Positions 19,169 to 28,214 of a DNA stretch of 64,000 nt are shown in pieces (position 1 is the stretch's first letter; the number at the start of each line of letters is the position of its first letter). The position numbers and the translations under genes were made by a program. Under the pieces are notes generated by a model, which ran no database searches, was not told where the DNA came from, and saw only the letters and a program-made list of their open reading frames with translations. Source of the DNA: Myxococcus xanthus (lineage in GTDB: Bacteria; Myxococcota; Myxococcia; Myxococcales; Myxococcaceae); contig NZ_FNOH01000001.1 in assembly GCF_900106535.1 (NCBI RefSeq), positions 1,116,001-1,180,000 of the forward strand. The letters run 5' to 3'.

Positions 19169-19640
19169 GCACGGCCTCGCAGGCGCTCACCGGCTCGTTG
19201 GCGAGGTCCGCCCTGCGCGCGGTGCACTTCAGCCGGAGGACCTCGCCTTCGCGCAGGACTTCGCACGCGCGGTTGACCTCGACCGTTGTTCCGGTGCCCG
19301 CATCGCCAGGCAGAGTCCCACCATCCGCGTCCACGATGATGGCGACGTTCATGTCCGCCAGGTACCAGTTGTCGCCCTGGCGGAGGTCCACGCTGCCGTC
19401 GTAGACGTCCCCCGTCATGGGCAGGCCCGTTCGTTCCTCCGCCTCCACGTCGAGGCGGCAGGTGTCTTGGGGGGTGCTCACCCGGAGGATGCCCGGCGCT
19501 CCGCACGTGTTGTGGCCCACGTCGAAGGTGACGCTCTGGGCGGGCTGGTGGCAGCCCTTCTCTCCCGAGTCCGCGACGAGCAGCACCGCCGTGGTGGCGA
19601 GCGCGGCCGTGGCCGCGAGGTTCATCAGGATGACTTTCAC
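19155..19640 (-). CDS. Exported hypothetical protein, third gene of overlapping operon
   Basis: The 161-residue product starts at GTG with GGAG eight bases upstream. It has a hydrophobic N-terminal segment (residues about 6-24, LMNLAATAALATTAVLLVA) that is a signal peptide or anchor. The mature part is beta-rich with five Cys. Its start overlaps the stop of the upstream membrane-protein gene (GTGA), so it is translation-coupled. The 3' end overlaps the convergent chrA. Family not recognised. Confidence 0.65.
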
Positions 19641-20095
19641 GTGCTGACTCCAGTGGAGGGTGCGGCGGGGAGGGACGACGGTTCACGGGCGGCGGCGCGG
19701 CTGTAACGCACCGCCGCCCAGACAAGCGGCAACGTGACGAGGTCGGTGGGGTCGGCCCAGGCTCGGAAGCTCCGGATGCCGAGCGGCAAGCCCAAGGGGC
19801 GCAGCAGCTCACAGAAGAGGTCCGCCGCGGGCTGGGAGACCTTGAGCGCGGTGTAGAGGCACGCGGTGAAGCCCGCGCCCACTGCCACCCTGCGCGCCCT
19901 GGGCCAGCGCGTCACCAGCGCCAGCAGCGCGGACACGTAGAGCGGCAGGAAGAAGCAGATGGCGACGTCGGACAGCTTGCCGGTGAGGGCGTTGTGGAAG
20001 GTGGGCTTGAGCCAGCGGTCATTCACCGCCATCAGCGCCACGGCGAACAGGGGCAGCGGCGCGAGGAACTCCGGCATGGAGGGAAGGCGCTTCAT
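19637..20095 (-). CDS. Four-helix integral membrane protein
   Basis: The 152-residue protein has about four membrane segments and the motif VNDRWLKPTFHNALTGKLSD near the N-terminus. I have seen this motif ('NDhwLK...hN.lTGKLSDfaglf') in a widespread unnamed membrane-protein family. Its ATG overlaps the stop codon of the spermidine-synthase-like gene (ATGA), and its stop overlaps the next start (GTGA). A shared role with those two proteins is likely, but its nature is unknown. Confidence 0.7.
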   Translation of the reverse strand: MKRLPSMPEFLAPLPLFAVALMAVNDRWLKPTFHNALTGKLSDVAICFFLPLYVSALLALVTRWPRARRVAVGAGFTACLYTALKVSQPAADLFCELLRPLGLPLGIRSFRAWADPTDLVTLPLVWAAVRYSRAAAREPSSLPAAPSTGVST

Positions 20096-21588
20096 TGGAG
20101 CTTCTCCCCACTCGAGAGGGCCCGCAGGAGGATGGCGTCTGTGAGCCACTCCACCGGGGCCTTGTCGTCCGTCAGTGGCTCGCCTGCGGGCACCGGCTTC
20201 AGCTCTCCGGCCACGCGCTCCGCCAGCGGGCGCAGCGATGCGGGGAGCGACGCCGTGCGTTCCGCGAGCCGCTCTGCGAGCCCGGGGGCCCCGGCGAAGA
20301 GCAGCGTGTTGCTGTGGTTGCGCGCGTCGGCGGCCCGGACCTCCGGGAAGACGGTGGCCAGCGTGGCGCCCACGGCCTCCACCACCGCGCGCTCCTGCGC
20401 GTAGCGCCCCACGTTGAAGCAGGCCACGCCACCGGGATTCAGGCGCGCGGCCACGGCGGCGGCGAACTCGCGCGTCGTCAGGTGGAAGGGGACGTAGGGG
20501 AAGCGGAACGCGTCGACCAGGATGACGTCGTACTGGCGGGTGTCGCTTGCGAGGAAGGCGCGCGCGTCTCCGACGTGGACTTCCACCTCGGAGGGCAGGT
20601 CGAAGTGCGCACGGCCCAGCCGCACCACCTCCGCGTCCAGCTCCACGCCCACCACCTCCACGCCGGGGTACGTCTCCCGCAGGCCCCTGGCGCTCGTGCC
20701 CGCGCCCAGGCCCAGGACCAGCACCCGGGGCGCTCGTGGCGCTGCCTGGGCCATGGCGGGGACCAGCAGGTAGTGCCCGAAGACTTCTCCGCGCACAGGC
20801 AGGCCAGGCCGGTGGACGCTCTGCACCGCGTAGCCCTCATCGAAGACGAGTGAGCGGGTGCCGTGTTCGTCCTTCACCACCTGGATGAAGGCATAGGGGG
20901 ACTCGGCCACGTCCACGGCCTTGGGGGCGCGGGGCAGGGCGTGGGCGCCCAGGGCCAGCGCCACCATGGGCACGCCCACGGCGGGCAGCCGCCACCGCCA
21001 TCCCAGGCGCCAGGATGCCGTGAGCCCCAGCACCGCCGCGAAGAGCGCCATGGTGCGCGCGGTGCCCAGCAGCGGCAGTACGACGAAGGCAGCCAGCAGC
21101 GTTCCGGTGATGCTGCCCACCGTGGATGCGGAGGACAGCCGTCCGGCGTGCGCGCCCGCTGACTCCACTCCCGCCAGCCCCACGCGCAGCACGTACGGCC
21201 CCACCGCGCCCAGCACCAGCAGGGGCGGCATTGCCACCACCATCAGCAATGCCACGCGGCCCAGCCCCTCGATGGGGCGTCCCCCCAGCACCGCGGCCGT
21301 GGCGCCGGGCAGCAGCACGCGCGCGAGGAAGGGCAACATGGCCAGGGCGAGCGCGGAGAGGCAGAGCGCGCTCAGTAGCAGTGTCAGGCGACCCGAGCGG
21401 TCCGCCACGCGGCCTCCCAGATGCGCGCCCAACGCGAGCCCACCCAGGACCAGGGAGATGAGCGCGGCCCAGACGGGCGTGCTGCTGCCGAAGTAGGGCG
21501 CCATCAGGCGTGACGCCGCCATCTCCGACGCCATGACGGTCGCGCCGGTAATGAAGGACAGCCATGTCAGCGAAGACGTGGGTCGCAT
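20092..21588 (-). CDS. Membrane-fused spermidine synthase-like protein
   Basis: The 498-residue protein has an N-terminal domain of about seven to eight membrane helices (residues 1-215; TGATVMASEMAASRLMAPYF and GPYVLRVGL are typical). It is fused to a SpeE-like Rossmann methyltransferase/aminopropyltransferase domain (VLVLGLGAGTSARGL, EVVGVELDAEVVRLGR, VHVGDARAFL, YDVILVDAF). Such fusions are common in bacteria, but their substrate is mostly unknown; polyamine synthesis is not certain. It heads a three-gene operon with 4-base start/stop overlaps. Confidence 0.82.
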   Translation of the reverse strand: MRPTSSLTWLSFITGATVMASEMAASRLMAPYFGSSTPVWAALISLVLGGLALGAHLGGRVADRSGRLTLLLSALCLSALALAMLPFLARVLLPGATAAVLGGRPIEGLGRVALLMVVAMPPLLVLGAVGPYVLRVGLAGVESAGAHAGRLSSASTVGSITGTLLAAFVVLPLLGTARTMALFAAVLGLTASWRLGWRWRLPAVGVPMVALALGAHALPRAPKAVDVAESPYAFIQVVKDEHGTRSLVFDEGYAVQSVHRPGLPVRGEVFGHYLLVPAMAQAAPRAPRVLVLGLGAGTSARGLRETYPGVEVVGVELDAEVVRLGRAHFDLPSEVEVHVGDARAFLASDTRQYDVILVDAFRFPYVPFHLTTREFAAAVAARLNPGGVACFNVGRYAQERAVVEAVGATLATVFPEVRAADARNHSNTLLFAGAPGLAERLAERTASLPASLRPLAERVAGELKPVPAGEPLTDDKAPVEWLTDAILLRALSSGEKLQ

Positions 21589-21700
21589 GCTCGGACGCTT
21601 GCTTCAGCAAGGTCCGTTCCAATGCGAAGTCCTCGAAATAATTGATGCGGAGGGACAGCAACGGCAGGGGCACCATGACAGACGTGCCAGGGGGTGGGCG

Positions 21701-22525
21701 TTATCGGGCGGCGACGCCCCGCCGCTTCCGGGCGGCGGTGACCGTCAGCAGCAGCACCACCATGGGGACGCCCAGCACCAGTGGCCACAGCCAGAGCGGC
21801 TCGCCGCCGTGGATGACGGCGCGGAACTCGCGGCCCTCGGCGGGGGCGTCCATCAGCTCCGCGAGGTTGAGCTTCCACTCCACGGTGTCCTTCTGCTCGT
21901 TCACCGTGCCGTTCGTCTCGCCAATTCCAGGGCCGTGGATGCGGAGGGTGAGGCGGTTGTTGACGAGCATGGCCTTCACCATGCCCTTCGCGAGCTCCTG
22001 GGCGGCCTGCTCCGCGGCCTCGTCACCGATGCCGACCGGCGTGGCGAAGGCCTTTTCCGGGTTGAAACGCTGGGTGTAGACGTAGTCCCCGCCCTGGCGC
22101 TCGATGCGGAAATCCCACGCATCCTTCGGCGAAGACGGTTGGCCCTGGGTGTGCTGCTCGGCGGCGCGGCGGTAGAGCTCCGGGAGCTGGGTGACGTCCT
22201 TCACCGTCACGTCGTAGACGAGATGGACCTGGCCGTCCTTCTCGTAGTCCCGGAGCATCACCTGGGAGACTTCCGGGTCCTGGCGCAGCGCCTGTTCGAC
22301 CGCGCGCGCGCTCGCGAGCCATTGCTCCTTGGAGACCGGCGCGTTGCCCAGCCGCGCCAGGGCCGTCAGGGACCTGGGCACTCCCATGTCGACCACCAGC
22401 CGCGCCGAACCTCCTGGCTCAATCCAGACGTCCTGCTCGACGTTGAAGCAGCCTGTCAGGAAGAGGGACAGCGCCGTGAGCAGCAGCGCGGGGCGAAGCA
22501 GGGTGCTCGGTGAGCCATGGAACAT
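21701..22525 (-). CDS. LppM-like lipoprotein with C-terminal membrane helix
   Basis: The 274-residue product starts with a lipoprotein signal (lipobox LTGC, then FNVEQDVWIEPGGSARLVVD). It has an alpha/beta domain that I match to LppM-type proteins, one C-terminal membrane helix (PLWLWPLVLGVPMVVLLLTV) and a basic tail (AARKRRG). LppM is known from mycobacteria as an envelope protein; a myxobacterial role is not known. GGTGAG precedes the ATG. It is on the same strand as, and 25 bases downstream of, ygfZ, so the two may share a transcript. Confidence 0.6.
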   Translation of the reverse strand: MFHGSPSTLLRPALLLTALSLFLTGCFNVEQDVWIEPGGSARLVVDMGVPRSLTALARLGNAPVSKEQWLASARAVEQALRQDPEVSQVMLRDYEKDGQVHLVYDVTVKDVTQLPELYRRAAEQHTQGQPSSPKDAWDFRIERQGGDYVYTQRFNPEKAFATPVGIGDEAAEQAAQELAKGMVKAMLVNNRLTLRIHGPGIGETNGTVNEQKDTVEWKLNLAELMDAPAEGREFRAVIHGGEPLWLWPLVLGVPMVVLLLTVTAARKRRGVAAR

Positions 22526-22550
22526 GGCTCACCAGTATGCTGGGACTGTT

Positions 22551-23621
22551 TCACGCGGAGAAGGGGAGGGACGCCACCTTCACCGTGGCGGGGCCCGCCG
22601 CCAGCGTCAGCTCGGTGCCCGGCTCCAGCGAGTCCCGGTGCACGTAGCCCAGGGCCACCCGCTGCCCCGCGACAGGCGACTGCACCACGCTGGTCAGCCA
22701 GCCCACCTTCTTCTCCCCGCGCCGCAGCTCGGTGCCGGGGGCCACGTCCGCGTCGCCCAGCAGCAGCCCCGTCAGCTTGCGGTTCATGTGGCCGCGGAAG
22801 GTGGCTCGGGCGATGACCTCCTGCCCGATGTAGCAACCCTTGTTGTAGGAGATGGCGTTCGCCAGGTTGGCTTCCAGCGGAATGGTGGTGTCCACCATGT
22901 CCTGGCCGTACCGGGGGACGCCGGCCTCCACTCGGAGCAGCTCCAGGGCCTCGAAGCCCAGGGGCTTCAGGCCGTGGGCGGCGCCAGCCTCGGACAGGGC
23001 CCGCCAGGCGTCCTCCAGGCCGGCGCGCGGCACCCACACGTCGACCCCATGGGGCTCGATGGCGGTGCTCCCCAGCAGCCACACCTCCTGGCCGGCCAGC
23101 GTGGCCGTGCGGGCGGCATGGTGCGACAGCGGCGCATGGGGGCTGCCCAGGGCGGCCGACAGGACGTCCTCCGTCCGAGGCCCGAGCAGCCGGAGCAGGG
23201 CCAGCTCCCCCGTGGCCTCGTGCAGCTCGGCGTCCTCGGAAATGAGGTATTTATCCAGGAACTCCCGCACCTTGGCGCCGGTGCCGGGCTCCAAGTCCAG
23301 GAGGAGGTCTGGCTCCCGCTTGAGGATGCGGGCATCCGCCACCATGGCCCCCTTGACGGTAACCATCGCGGCATAGGCCGCGGTGCCCACTGGCAGGTTG
23401 TTCACCTCCTGGGTGACCATCCCGTGTAGGTAAGAGGCCCGGTCTTCTCCAGTGATTCGGAGGGTTTCGCGGTAGGAGGCATCATGGAGGGCCACGGACG
23501 CCTTCGCCGCCCGGTACTCTCCCTCCGAGTCTCCATACCCGGCCACGGTTTCCCGGCCGCCCACAGCGCCAAAGCGGGCGCCCGCCTTCTCGTGAAGAAA
23601 ATGCAGAGACAGCGGTTCCAT
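22551..23621 (-). CDS. ygfZ: YgfZ/GcvT folate-binding protein (iron-sulfur cluster factor)
   Basis: The 356-residue protein has the GcvT-like folate-binding fold and the hallmark KGCYIGQE motif (K-G-C-Y/F-x-G-Q-E) of YgfZ/IBA57, proteins that use tetrahydrofolate to support assembly or repair of certain Fe-S enzymes. The first domain (RETLRITGEDRASYLHGMVT) and the C-terminal barrel (ELTLAAGPATVKVASLPFS) are both present. The chosen ATG lies just 38 bases from the divergent cupin gene start, so the promoters must overlap; TATATAG lies between them. Confidence 0.85.
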   Translation of the reverse strand: MEPLSLHFLHEKAGARFGAVGGRETVAGYGDSEGEYRAAKASVALHDASYRETLRITGEDRASYLHGMVTQEVNNLPVGTAAYAAMVTVKGAMVADARILKREPDLLLDLEPGTGAKVREFLDKYLISEDAELHEATGELALLRLLGPRTEDVLSAALGSPHAPLSHHAARTATLAGQEVWLLGSTAIEPHGVDVWVPRAGLEDAWRALSEAGAAHGLKPLGFEALELLRVEAGVPRYGQDMVDTTIPLEANLANAISYNKGCYIGQEVIARATFRGHMNRKLTGLLLGDADVAPGTELRRGEKKVGWLTSVVQSPVAGQRVALGYVHRDSLEPGTELTLAAGPATVKVASLPFSA

Positions 23622-23659
23622 GTCCGTCGCTATATAGAGGCGAAGGAGCGAATGCCACG

Positions 23660-23986
23660 ATGGATGTGAAGCACCTGTCGTCCTTCCAGGACTTCTCACC
23701 GGAGAAGCTCCTGAAGCACAATGTCTTCCAGTCCGGCCGTTTCTTCCTGGACGTGTACTGCCTCCAGCCGGGACAGGCCCAGAAGCCCCACCGCCATGCC
23801 ACGTCGGACAAGGTGTATGTCGTCCTCGACGGGCGCTGCCGCTTTCGCGTGGGCGCCGAAGAGGAAGTCCACGGCCCTGGCGCCGCCATTTTCGCCCCCG
23901 CGGGCGCCGAACACGGCGTCGCCAACGACGGCCCCGATGCCGCCCGCCTCCTCGTCCTGATGTCCCCGCCCCCGGAGCATGCATGA
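23660..23986 (+). CDS. Single-domain cupin protein
   Basis: The 108-residue product is one cupin barrel with both motifs: PHRHATSDKVYVVLDGRCRF (HxH...E replaced by HRH...K/Y) and GPGAAIFAPAGAEHGV (second-motif His). At least three His could bind a metal. AAGGAG lies 11 bases upstream of the ATG. A five-codon reading frame (ATG at 23652, MPRWM then stop) starts closer to the same ribosome-binding site and overlaps this start in another frame. Its stop overlaps the VKOR-DsbA gene by four bases. The substrate is unknown. Confidence 0.8.
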   Translation: MDVKHLSSFQDFSPEKLLKHNVFQSGRFFLDVYCLQPGQAQKPHRHATSDKVYVVLDGRCRFRVGAEEEVHGPGAAIFAPAGAEHGVANDGPDAARLLVLMSPPPEHA

Positions 23987-25401
23987 GCTCGACGTCTTCC
24001 CCTTCGCCCACCCCCGTGGCGACTCGTGGCGCGCTGGCGCTGCTGGTCCTGGGCCTCGCGGAGAGTGGCCTGTCCATCTTCCAGTGGATGCAGTTGCTCA
24101 CCCTACGCGGTGGTGGCTCCACCGTGTGCGGCGTCTCCGACACGGTGAACTGCGAGACGGTATGGAACTCCGCCTTCGCCAGCCGCGTGCATGACCTGGT
24201 GGGCCTGCCCGTGGCGGCCCTGGGCCTCGTGTGGGGGCTGGTCGCGGTGGGCCTGTCCGCGCTGTTCCTGGCGTGGGCTCGCTCGGGCCGTCCGGTGCGT
24301 CCGGCGGCCAACGGGCTGCGGCTGGTGGCCGCCGCGGGCCTGGTGTCCGTGGTGGTCTTCGCCGTGGCCAGCGCGCAGTCGGGCGCGCTGTGCCCCACGT
24401 GTCTGGCGACCTATGCGCTGGTGGTGGCCTTCGCGGGTGTGGCCTGGAAGGGCCTGCCCGGACCGCTGCTGCCCGGCGCGGGCGAGTGGGGCGCCACGCT
24501 GAAGTGGACGGCGGGTGTCACTGCCGCGGTCTTCCTGGCGACGCTGCTGCCCGGCCGGGCCACGCCCAAGGCGTCGGATGCGTCCGGTGCCGCGCTGCTG
24601 CCGCCCGCGCCGCAGGTGGCCAGCACGCAGACGCCGGGCGTGACGCCGCAGACGCCGCCGCCTCCGCCCGCGTCGCTGGAGGAGTTCCTGCGTTCGCTGC
24701 CGCCGCAGCACCAGCAGTTCATGGCGGACGCGCTGGCCGCGTACCGCAGCGGGACGCCGCAGCCCGCCGCGTCGCCCGCGCGCCACCGCTACGGACCGGT
24801 GGATGCGCCGGTGAAGATTGTCGAGTGGACGGACAGCAAGTGCCCCCACTGCAAGATGCTGGTGGAGGAGCTGTCCGCGCTGAAGAAGCGGGTTCCCGAA
24901 GGGAAGATGTCGCTGGAGGCTCGCCAGTTCCCGCTGGATGGTGCGTGCAACCCGGCGATTCCGCGCCGGGGCCCGGATGCGCCCAGCGTGCGCTGCGTGG
25001 CGGCGCGTGCGCAGATCTGCCTGGAGGGCGCACCGGACTACTGGGAGCTGCGGGAGAAGATGTTCGCCGCGCAGGCCGTGCTGGACACGGAGCGGGCGGT
25101 GGAGATTGCGTCGTCGGGCTCGGTGCCGCGCTCGCAGTTGGAGGTGTGCATGAACAGCCCGGCCACGGCGGCGAAGATTCAGGAGGACTCCCGCTACGCC
25201 ATGCGCCACCACATCCAGGGTACGCCGCTGGTGCTGGTGAACGGCCGCGAGACGGCGCCCTCCGCGCCGTTCCTCTACGCGCTGGTGATGGCGGAGGGGA
25301 ATCCGAGCGCCCCTGGCTTCGACGTGCTGCCTCCGCCGCGCCCGCGCCCGGTCGGTGGTCATGGCCACGGCCACGACGACCACGCGGGCCACAACCACTG
25401 A
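23983..25401 (+). CDS. VKOR-DsbA fusion, oxidative protein-folding enzyme
   Basis: The 472-residue inner-membrane protein combines a vitamin K epoxide reductase domain and a DsbA-like thioredoxin domain. The VKOR part has about four to five helices, loop Cys49/Cys57 (STVCGVSDTVNCETV) and the active CPTC at 137-140. A Pro-rich linker (about 205-232) leads to the thioredoxin part, with active site CPHC (287-290) and the cis-Pro motif QGTPLVLVNG. The last 15 residues are His-rich and may bind metal. The VKOR part should pass electrons from the thioredoxin part to quinone and so introduce disulfides in exported proteins. Many Cys-rich exported proteins in this window are plausible clients. It is translation-coupled to the cupin gene. 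Confidence 0.9.
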   Translation: MSSTSSPSPTPVATRGALALLVLGLAESGLSIFQWMQLLTLRGGGSTVCGVSDTVNCETVWNSAFASRVHDLVGLPVAALGLVWGLVAVGLSALFLAWARSGRPVRPAANGLRLVAAAGLVSVVVFAVASAQSGALCPTCLATYALVVAFAGVAWKGLPGPLLPGAGEWGATLKWTAGVTAAVFLATLLPGRATPKASDASGAALLPPAPQVASTQTPGVTPQTPPPPPASLEEFLRSLPPQHQQFMADALAAYRSGTPQPAASPARHRYGPVDAPVKIVEWTDSKCPHCKMLVEELSALKKRVPEGKMSLEARQFPLDGACNPAIPRRGPDAPSVRCVAARAQICLEGAPDYWELREKMFAAQAVLDTERAVEIASSGSVPRSQLEVCMNSPATAAKIQEDSRYAMRHHIQGTPLVLVNGRETAPSAPFLYALVMAEGNPSAPGFDVLPPPRPRPVGGHGHGHDDHAGHNH

Positions 25402-25419
25402 GGACGCGGCACCCGCACC

Positions 25420-25809
25420 ATGGGCAAGCGCGACAAGAAGGGTGAGCCGCCGGCGGCACCGGCGGCTCCGTTCAACAATCCGTTCGCCGCGCTCGTGGCG
25501 CAGCGGGAGGCCTTGCCCCAGGCTCCCGCCGCGCCCGTGGCTCAGGCGCCTGTGAAGGCCGAGCCCAAGGGCCCCGCGCGCGCGGTGGTTCGCATGGAGC
25601 GCAAGGGCCGTGGCGGCAAGGAAGTCACGGTGGTGGAGCACCTGGAGCTGCCCGCGGCGCAGCGCGAGGTGTGGCTCAAGGCGCTGAAGAATTCGCTCGG
25701 CTGCGGCGGCGTGGTGGAGGACGACACGCTGGTGCTCCAGGGCGACCAGCGTGAACGGCTGCCCGCGCTGCTCGAGGCGCGGGGCGTGCGGAAGGTCACG
25801 GTCGGCTGA
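25420..25809 (+). CDS. SUI1/eIF1-family translation factor (YciH-like)
   Basis: The 129-residue protein has a disordered Pro/Ala-rich N-terminus and a SUI1 domain: VVRMERKGRGGKEVTVVEHL, then KNSLGCGGVVEDDTLVLQGD and RLPALLEARGVRKVTVG. It matches bacterial YciH/eIF1 homologues, which bind the small ribosomal subunit and affect start-site fidelity. It follows the VKOR-DsbA gene by 18 bases and is probably in the same operon, though no functional link is obvious. Confidence 0.88.
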   Translation: MGKRDKKGEPPAAPAAPFNNPFAALVAQREALPQAPAAPVAQAPVKAEPKGPARAVVRMERKGRGGKEVTVVEHLELPAAQREVWLKALKNSLGCGGVVEDDTLVLQGDQRERLPALLEARGVRKVTVG

Positions 25810-26110
25810 CTCGCTGGGCGTCGGGCTTTGAGCGAAGAGCCTCTAGCGTCACCGCCTCAAATGCCGCCGCATCCCGTCGAGCCTGCTCGGGACACAGGCA
25901 CTGCTTCGCCCGCACGAACGCCCCCAGTTGCCCCGGCTCAGTCACCGAGTCCCGACGCTCCGTCATCTTCTGTGCCGCCAATACAGGATGGCTCGGAGCA
26001 AGTGCCCCCTACGTCAGTGCCTTCCCAAACGGAGTGAGCTTGGCCCGCTTCGGTGGCTCTCCCGCACTTCGTATCGACCTGGATACCGAGAGGTAGGGGC
26101 GTCAAGGACC
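25796..26110 (-). pseudogene. Possible decayed protein-coding fragment in a gene-poor stretch
   Basis: The 396 bases between the SUI1 gene and the icd terminator hold no convincing intact gene. On the reverse strand one frame reads KRAKLTPFGKALT, then TAG, then continues GALAPSHPVLAAQKMTERRD to a stop overlapping the SUI1 3' end. Both sides of the stop look protein-like and their base use is less GC-biased than flanking genes. This fits an inactivated or truncated gene, but chance is not excluded. No family recognised. Confidence 0.25.
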
Positions 26111-26144
26111 GGCGTGAAGTTCACGAGGGTGTAGCCCGGACACG

Positions 26145-26180
26145 AAAAAGCCCGGGCCGCCGTGAAGGCGCCCCGGGCTT
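26145..26180 (-). terminator. Rho-independent terminator of icd
   Basis: On the reverse strand AAGCCCGGG and CCCGGGCTT form a nine-base-pair stem around a 15-base loop, followed by a run of five U. It begins 26 bases after the icd stop codon. The forward strand lacks a good U-tract. Confidence 0.85.
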
Positions 26181-26205
26181 CTTGCTACGGCCTGCGCCGT
26201 GCGAA

Positions 26206-27210
26206 CTACAGCGCGCCGATGATGGCGTCGGTGAACTCGCGGGTGGTGGCCTTGCCACCGAGGTCACCGGTGCGGACCTCGCCCGAGCCGTACACCTTCC
26301 AGATGGCGTTCTCCATGCGGCGCGCCGCCTCGCCCAGCTCCAGGTGGTCCAGCATCATCACCGCGGACATCATCAGGGCGGTGGGGTTCGCGATGCCCTT
26401 GCCCGCGATGTCCGGGGCGGTGCCGTGCACGGCCTCGAAGACGGCGGTGCGCTCGCCGATGTTGGCGCCCGGCACCACGCCCAGGCCGCCGACCAGGCCC
26501 GCGCACAGGTCGCTGAGCACGTCGCCGTAGAAGTTCTCCGCCACCAGCACGTCGAAGCGCGTCGGGTCCTTCACGAGCTGCATGGCGAGGTTGTCGATGA
26601 TGACTTCCTCGTAGGTGACGTCCGGGAACTCACGGCCCACCTTGCGGCAGCAGTCCAGGAAGAGACCGTCCGACAGCTTCATGATGTTCGCCTTGTGCAC
26701 GGCGGTGACCTTCTTGCGGCCGTGCTTGCGGGCGTACTCGAAGGCGAAGCGGGCAATCCGCGTGGAGGCCTTCTCGGTGATGATCTTCAGCGACTCCACC
26801 ACGCCCGGGACGATGATGTGCTCCAGGCCGGCGTAGAGACTCTCCGTGTTCTCACGCACCACGACGAGGTCCACGCCCTCGTAGCGCGTCTTCACGTTCG
26901 GTACGCTCTTCACGGGCCGCAGCGACGAGTACAGGTCCAGCCGCTTGCGCAGGCCCACGTTGGCCGACGGGAGGCCACCGCCCACCACCGTGCCCGTGGG
27001 GCCCTTGAGCGCGATGCCGCTGCGCAGCACCGCCTCCACCGTCTCGTGAGGCAGGTTGGTGCCGTACTTGGCCACCACCTCCGTGCCTGCGTCCTTGTAC
27101 TCGAAATCAAGGGGGACCTTGAGCGCCTCGAGGACGCGAACGGTGGCCGCCATGACTTCGGGGCCAATGCCATCGCCATTGATGATCGTGACAGTTCGTG
27201 TGGTCGCCAT
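26206..27210 (-). CDS. Isocitrate dehydrogenase, NAD/IDH3-like
   Basis: The 334-residue decarboxylating dehydrogenase has the family motifs [28 protein letters not shown] (SxN...R...R substrate loop), [46 protein letters not shown] and [17 protein letters not shown]. The S-x-N loop with LYSSLRPVK fits isocitrate rather than 3-isopropylmalate, and the short length matches the NAD-linked mitochondrial-type enzyme of the TCA cycle. Homoisocitrate remains an alternative. ATG 27210 fits the family N-terminus ([11 protein letters not shown]); there is no strong ribosome-binding site. Monocistronic, with its own terminator. Confidence 0.85.
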   Translation of the reverse strand: MATTRTVTIINGDGIGPEVMAATVRVLEALKVPLDFEYKDAGTEVVAKYGTNLPHETVEAVLRSGIALKGPTGTVVGGGLPSANVGLRKRLDLYSSLRPVKSVPNVKTRYEGVDLVVVRENTESLYAGLEHIIVPGVVESLKIITEKASTRIARFAFEYARKHGRKKVTAVHKANIMKLSDGLFLDCCRKVGREFPDVTYEEVIIDNLAMQLVKDPTRFDVLVAENFYGDVLSDLCAGLVGGLGVVPGANIGERTAVFEAVHGTAPDIAGKGIANPTALMMSAVMMLDHLELGEAARRMENAIWKVYGSGEVRTGDLGGKATTREFTDAIIGAL

Positions 27211-27355
27211 GGGTGCGGAGTCACAGCACAATTTCCCTGGTGTCGAAAGGACGAAAACGCCCGGGATTCAGCCGGAGGCATGGCGGCCATGAGGTAGGCA
27301 CACCCTGGTGGGTCACCCGGCCGGTTTCCGGGCGGGAGGGCATCCGCTCCGAGCG

Positions 27356-28126
27356 TCAGTGCTCGGACGTGGAGGACGGTCGCGGACGCCGGGTGGGCTT
27401 GCGCCGGGTGTGGATGGCGTAGGGCCGGTAGAAGGACTCCCACAGGGCCGCCCGGCGTCCCCGGGGCCGGGTCCGCAGCTCGCCCAGGGGTGCCCGGATG
27501 AAGAAGGACGACAGGAACAGGTAGGACGCGGTCAGCGTGAGCAGCAGCAGGATGGCCGTCACGGCCTCGCCAGGAATCCAGGCCACCCCCGCCCGCGCCA
27601 GGAACTCGTCGAGGTCCACGGGTGGCTTCGGGTGGCTGTAGACCTTCACGAACCACGTCATCATCAGGACCATCAGGATGGGCCCGTAGGCGCGGTTGAG
27701 CCGGGTGGAGATGGCGGAGAAGAGGGAAAGCTGGATTTGGGGCCGTTCCAGCTCCAGGGCCAGCTCGCGCAGGGCGTCCGGGTCCATCGGCTCGTGCCGG
27801 AGCATGGGGGCCCACCAGCCTTCCTCCAGCAGGCGCACCCGGCGGTTCCACAAGTCGTAGTAGCGGTAGCGCCGCGCCTCGATGAGGAGGAACGACACCA
27901 CCATCCAGATGCCCACCAGGAAGGTGACGTGTGAACTCTGCGTCGACGCGAAGCCGAAGGAGATGACCGCCGCCGTCGTCGTGATTGCCCAGTTGGTGGT
28001 GGTGTCCAGGCGCGTGCGCCAGGTATCGGAGCGGCTCAGCTCCCCCCGGAACAGTTGGGCCATGGCCTGCTGGGAGAGCCAGGGCGACTCCAGCACATCG
28101 GTCCTGTCACGTTCACGCACGGGCAT
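27356..28126 (-). CDS. DUF2270 integral membrane protein
   Basis: The 256-residue protein shows the DUF2270 pattern: NWAITTTAAVISFGFAS, VTFLVGIWMVVSFLLIEARR, RYYDLWNRRVRLLEEGW, and a second pair of membrane helices (YGPILMVLMMTWFVKVY and VTAILLLLTLTASYLFLSS). It has about four membrane segments and a basic tail (TRRKPTRRPRPSSTSEH). The function of the family is unknown. The start is ATG 28126; the GTG six bases downstream has better spacing to GAAGG. It is divergent from a hybrid histidine kinase gene, 88 bases apart. Confidence 0.78.
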   Translation of the reverse strand: MPVRERDRTDVLESPWLSQQAMAQLFRGELSRSDTWRTRLDTTTNWAITTTAAVISFGFASTQSSHVTFLVGIWMVVSFLLIEARRYRYYDLWNRRVRLLEEGWWAPMLRHEPMDPDALRELALELERPQIQLSLFSAISTRLNRAYGPILMVLMMTWFVKVYSHPKPPVDLDEFLARAGVAWIPGEAVTAILLLLTLTASYLFLSSFFIRAPLGELRTRPRGRRAALWESFYRPYAIHTRRKPTRRPRPSSTSEH

Positions 28127-28214
28127 CCTTCGCCGGAAGGTGGGCTGGGCAGTGGGCGTTTGCAACGCAGGCGGGGTGGGGGTGGCAGGCGGGCGGGCGA
28201 GCGCACGGGTGGCC

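Noticed and set aside
25828-26037. Forward TTG-started frame rich in Pro/Ser after the SUI1 gene
   Set aside because: No ribosome-binding site, low-complexity translation, weak start; a reverse-strand remnant explains the region equally well.
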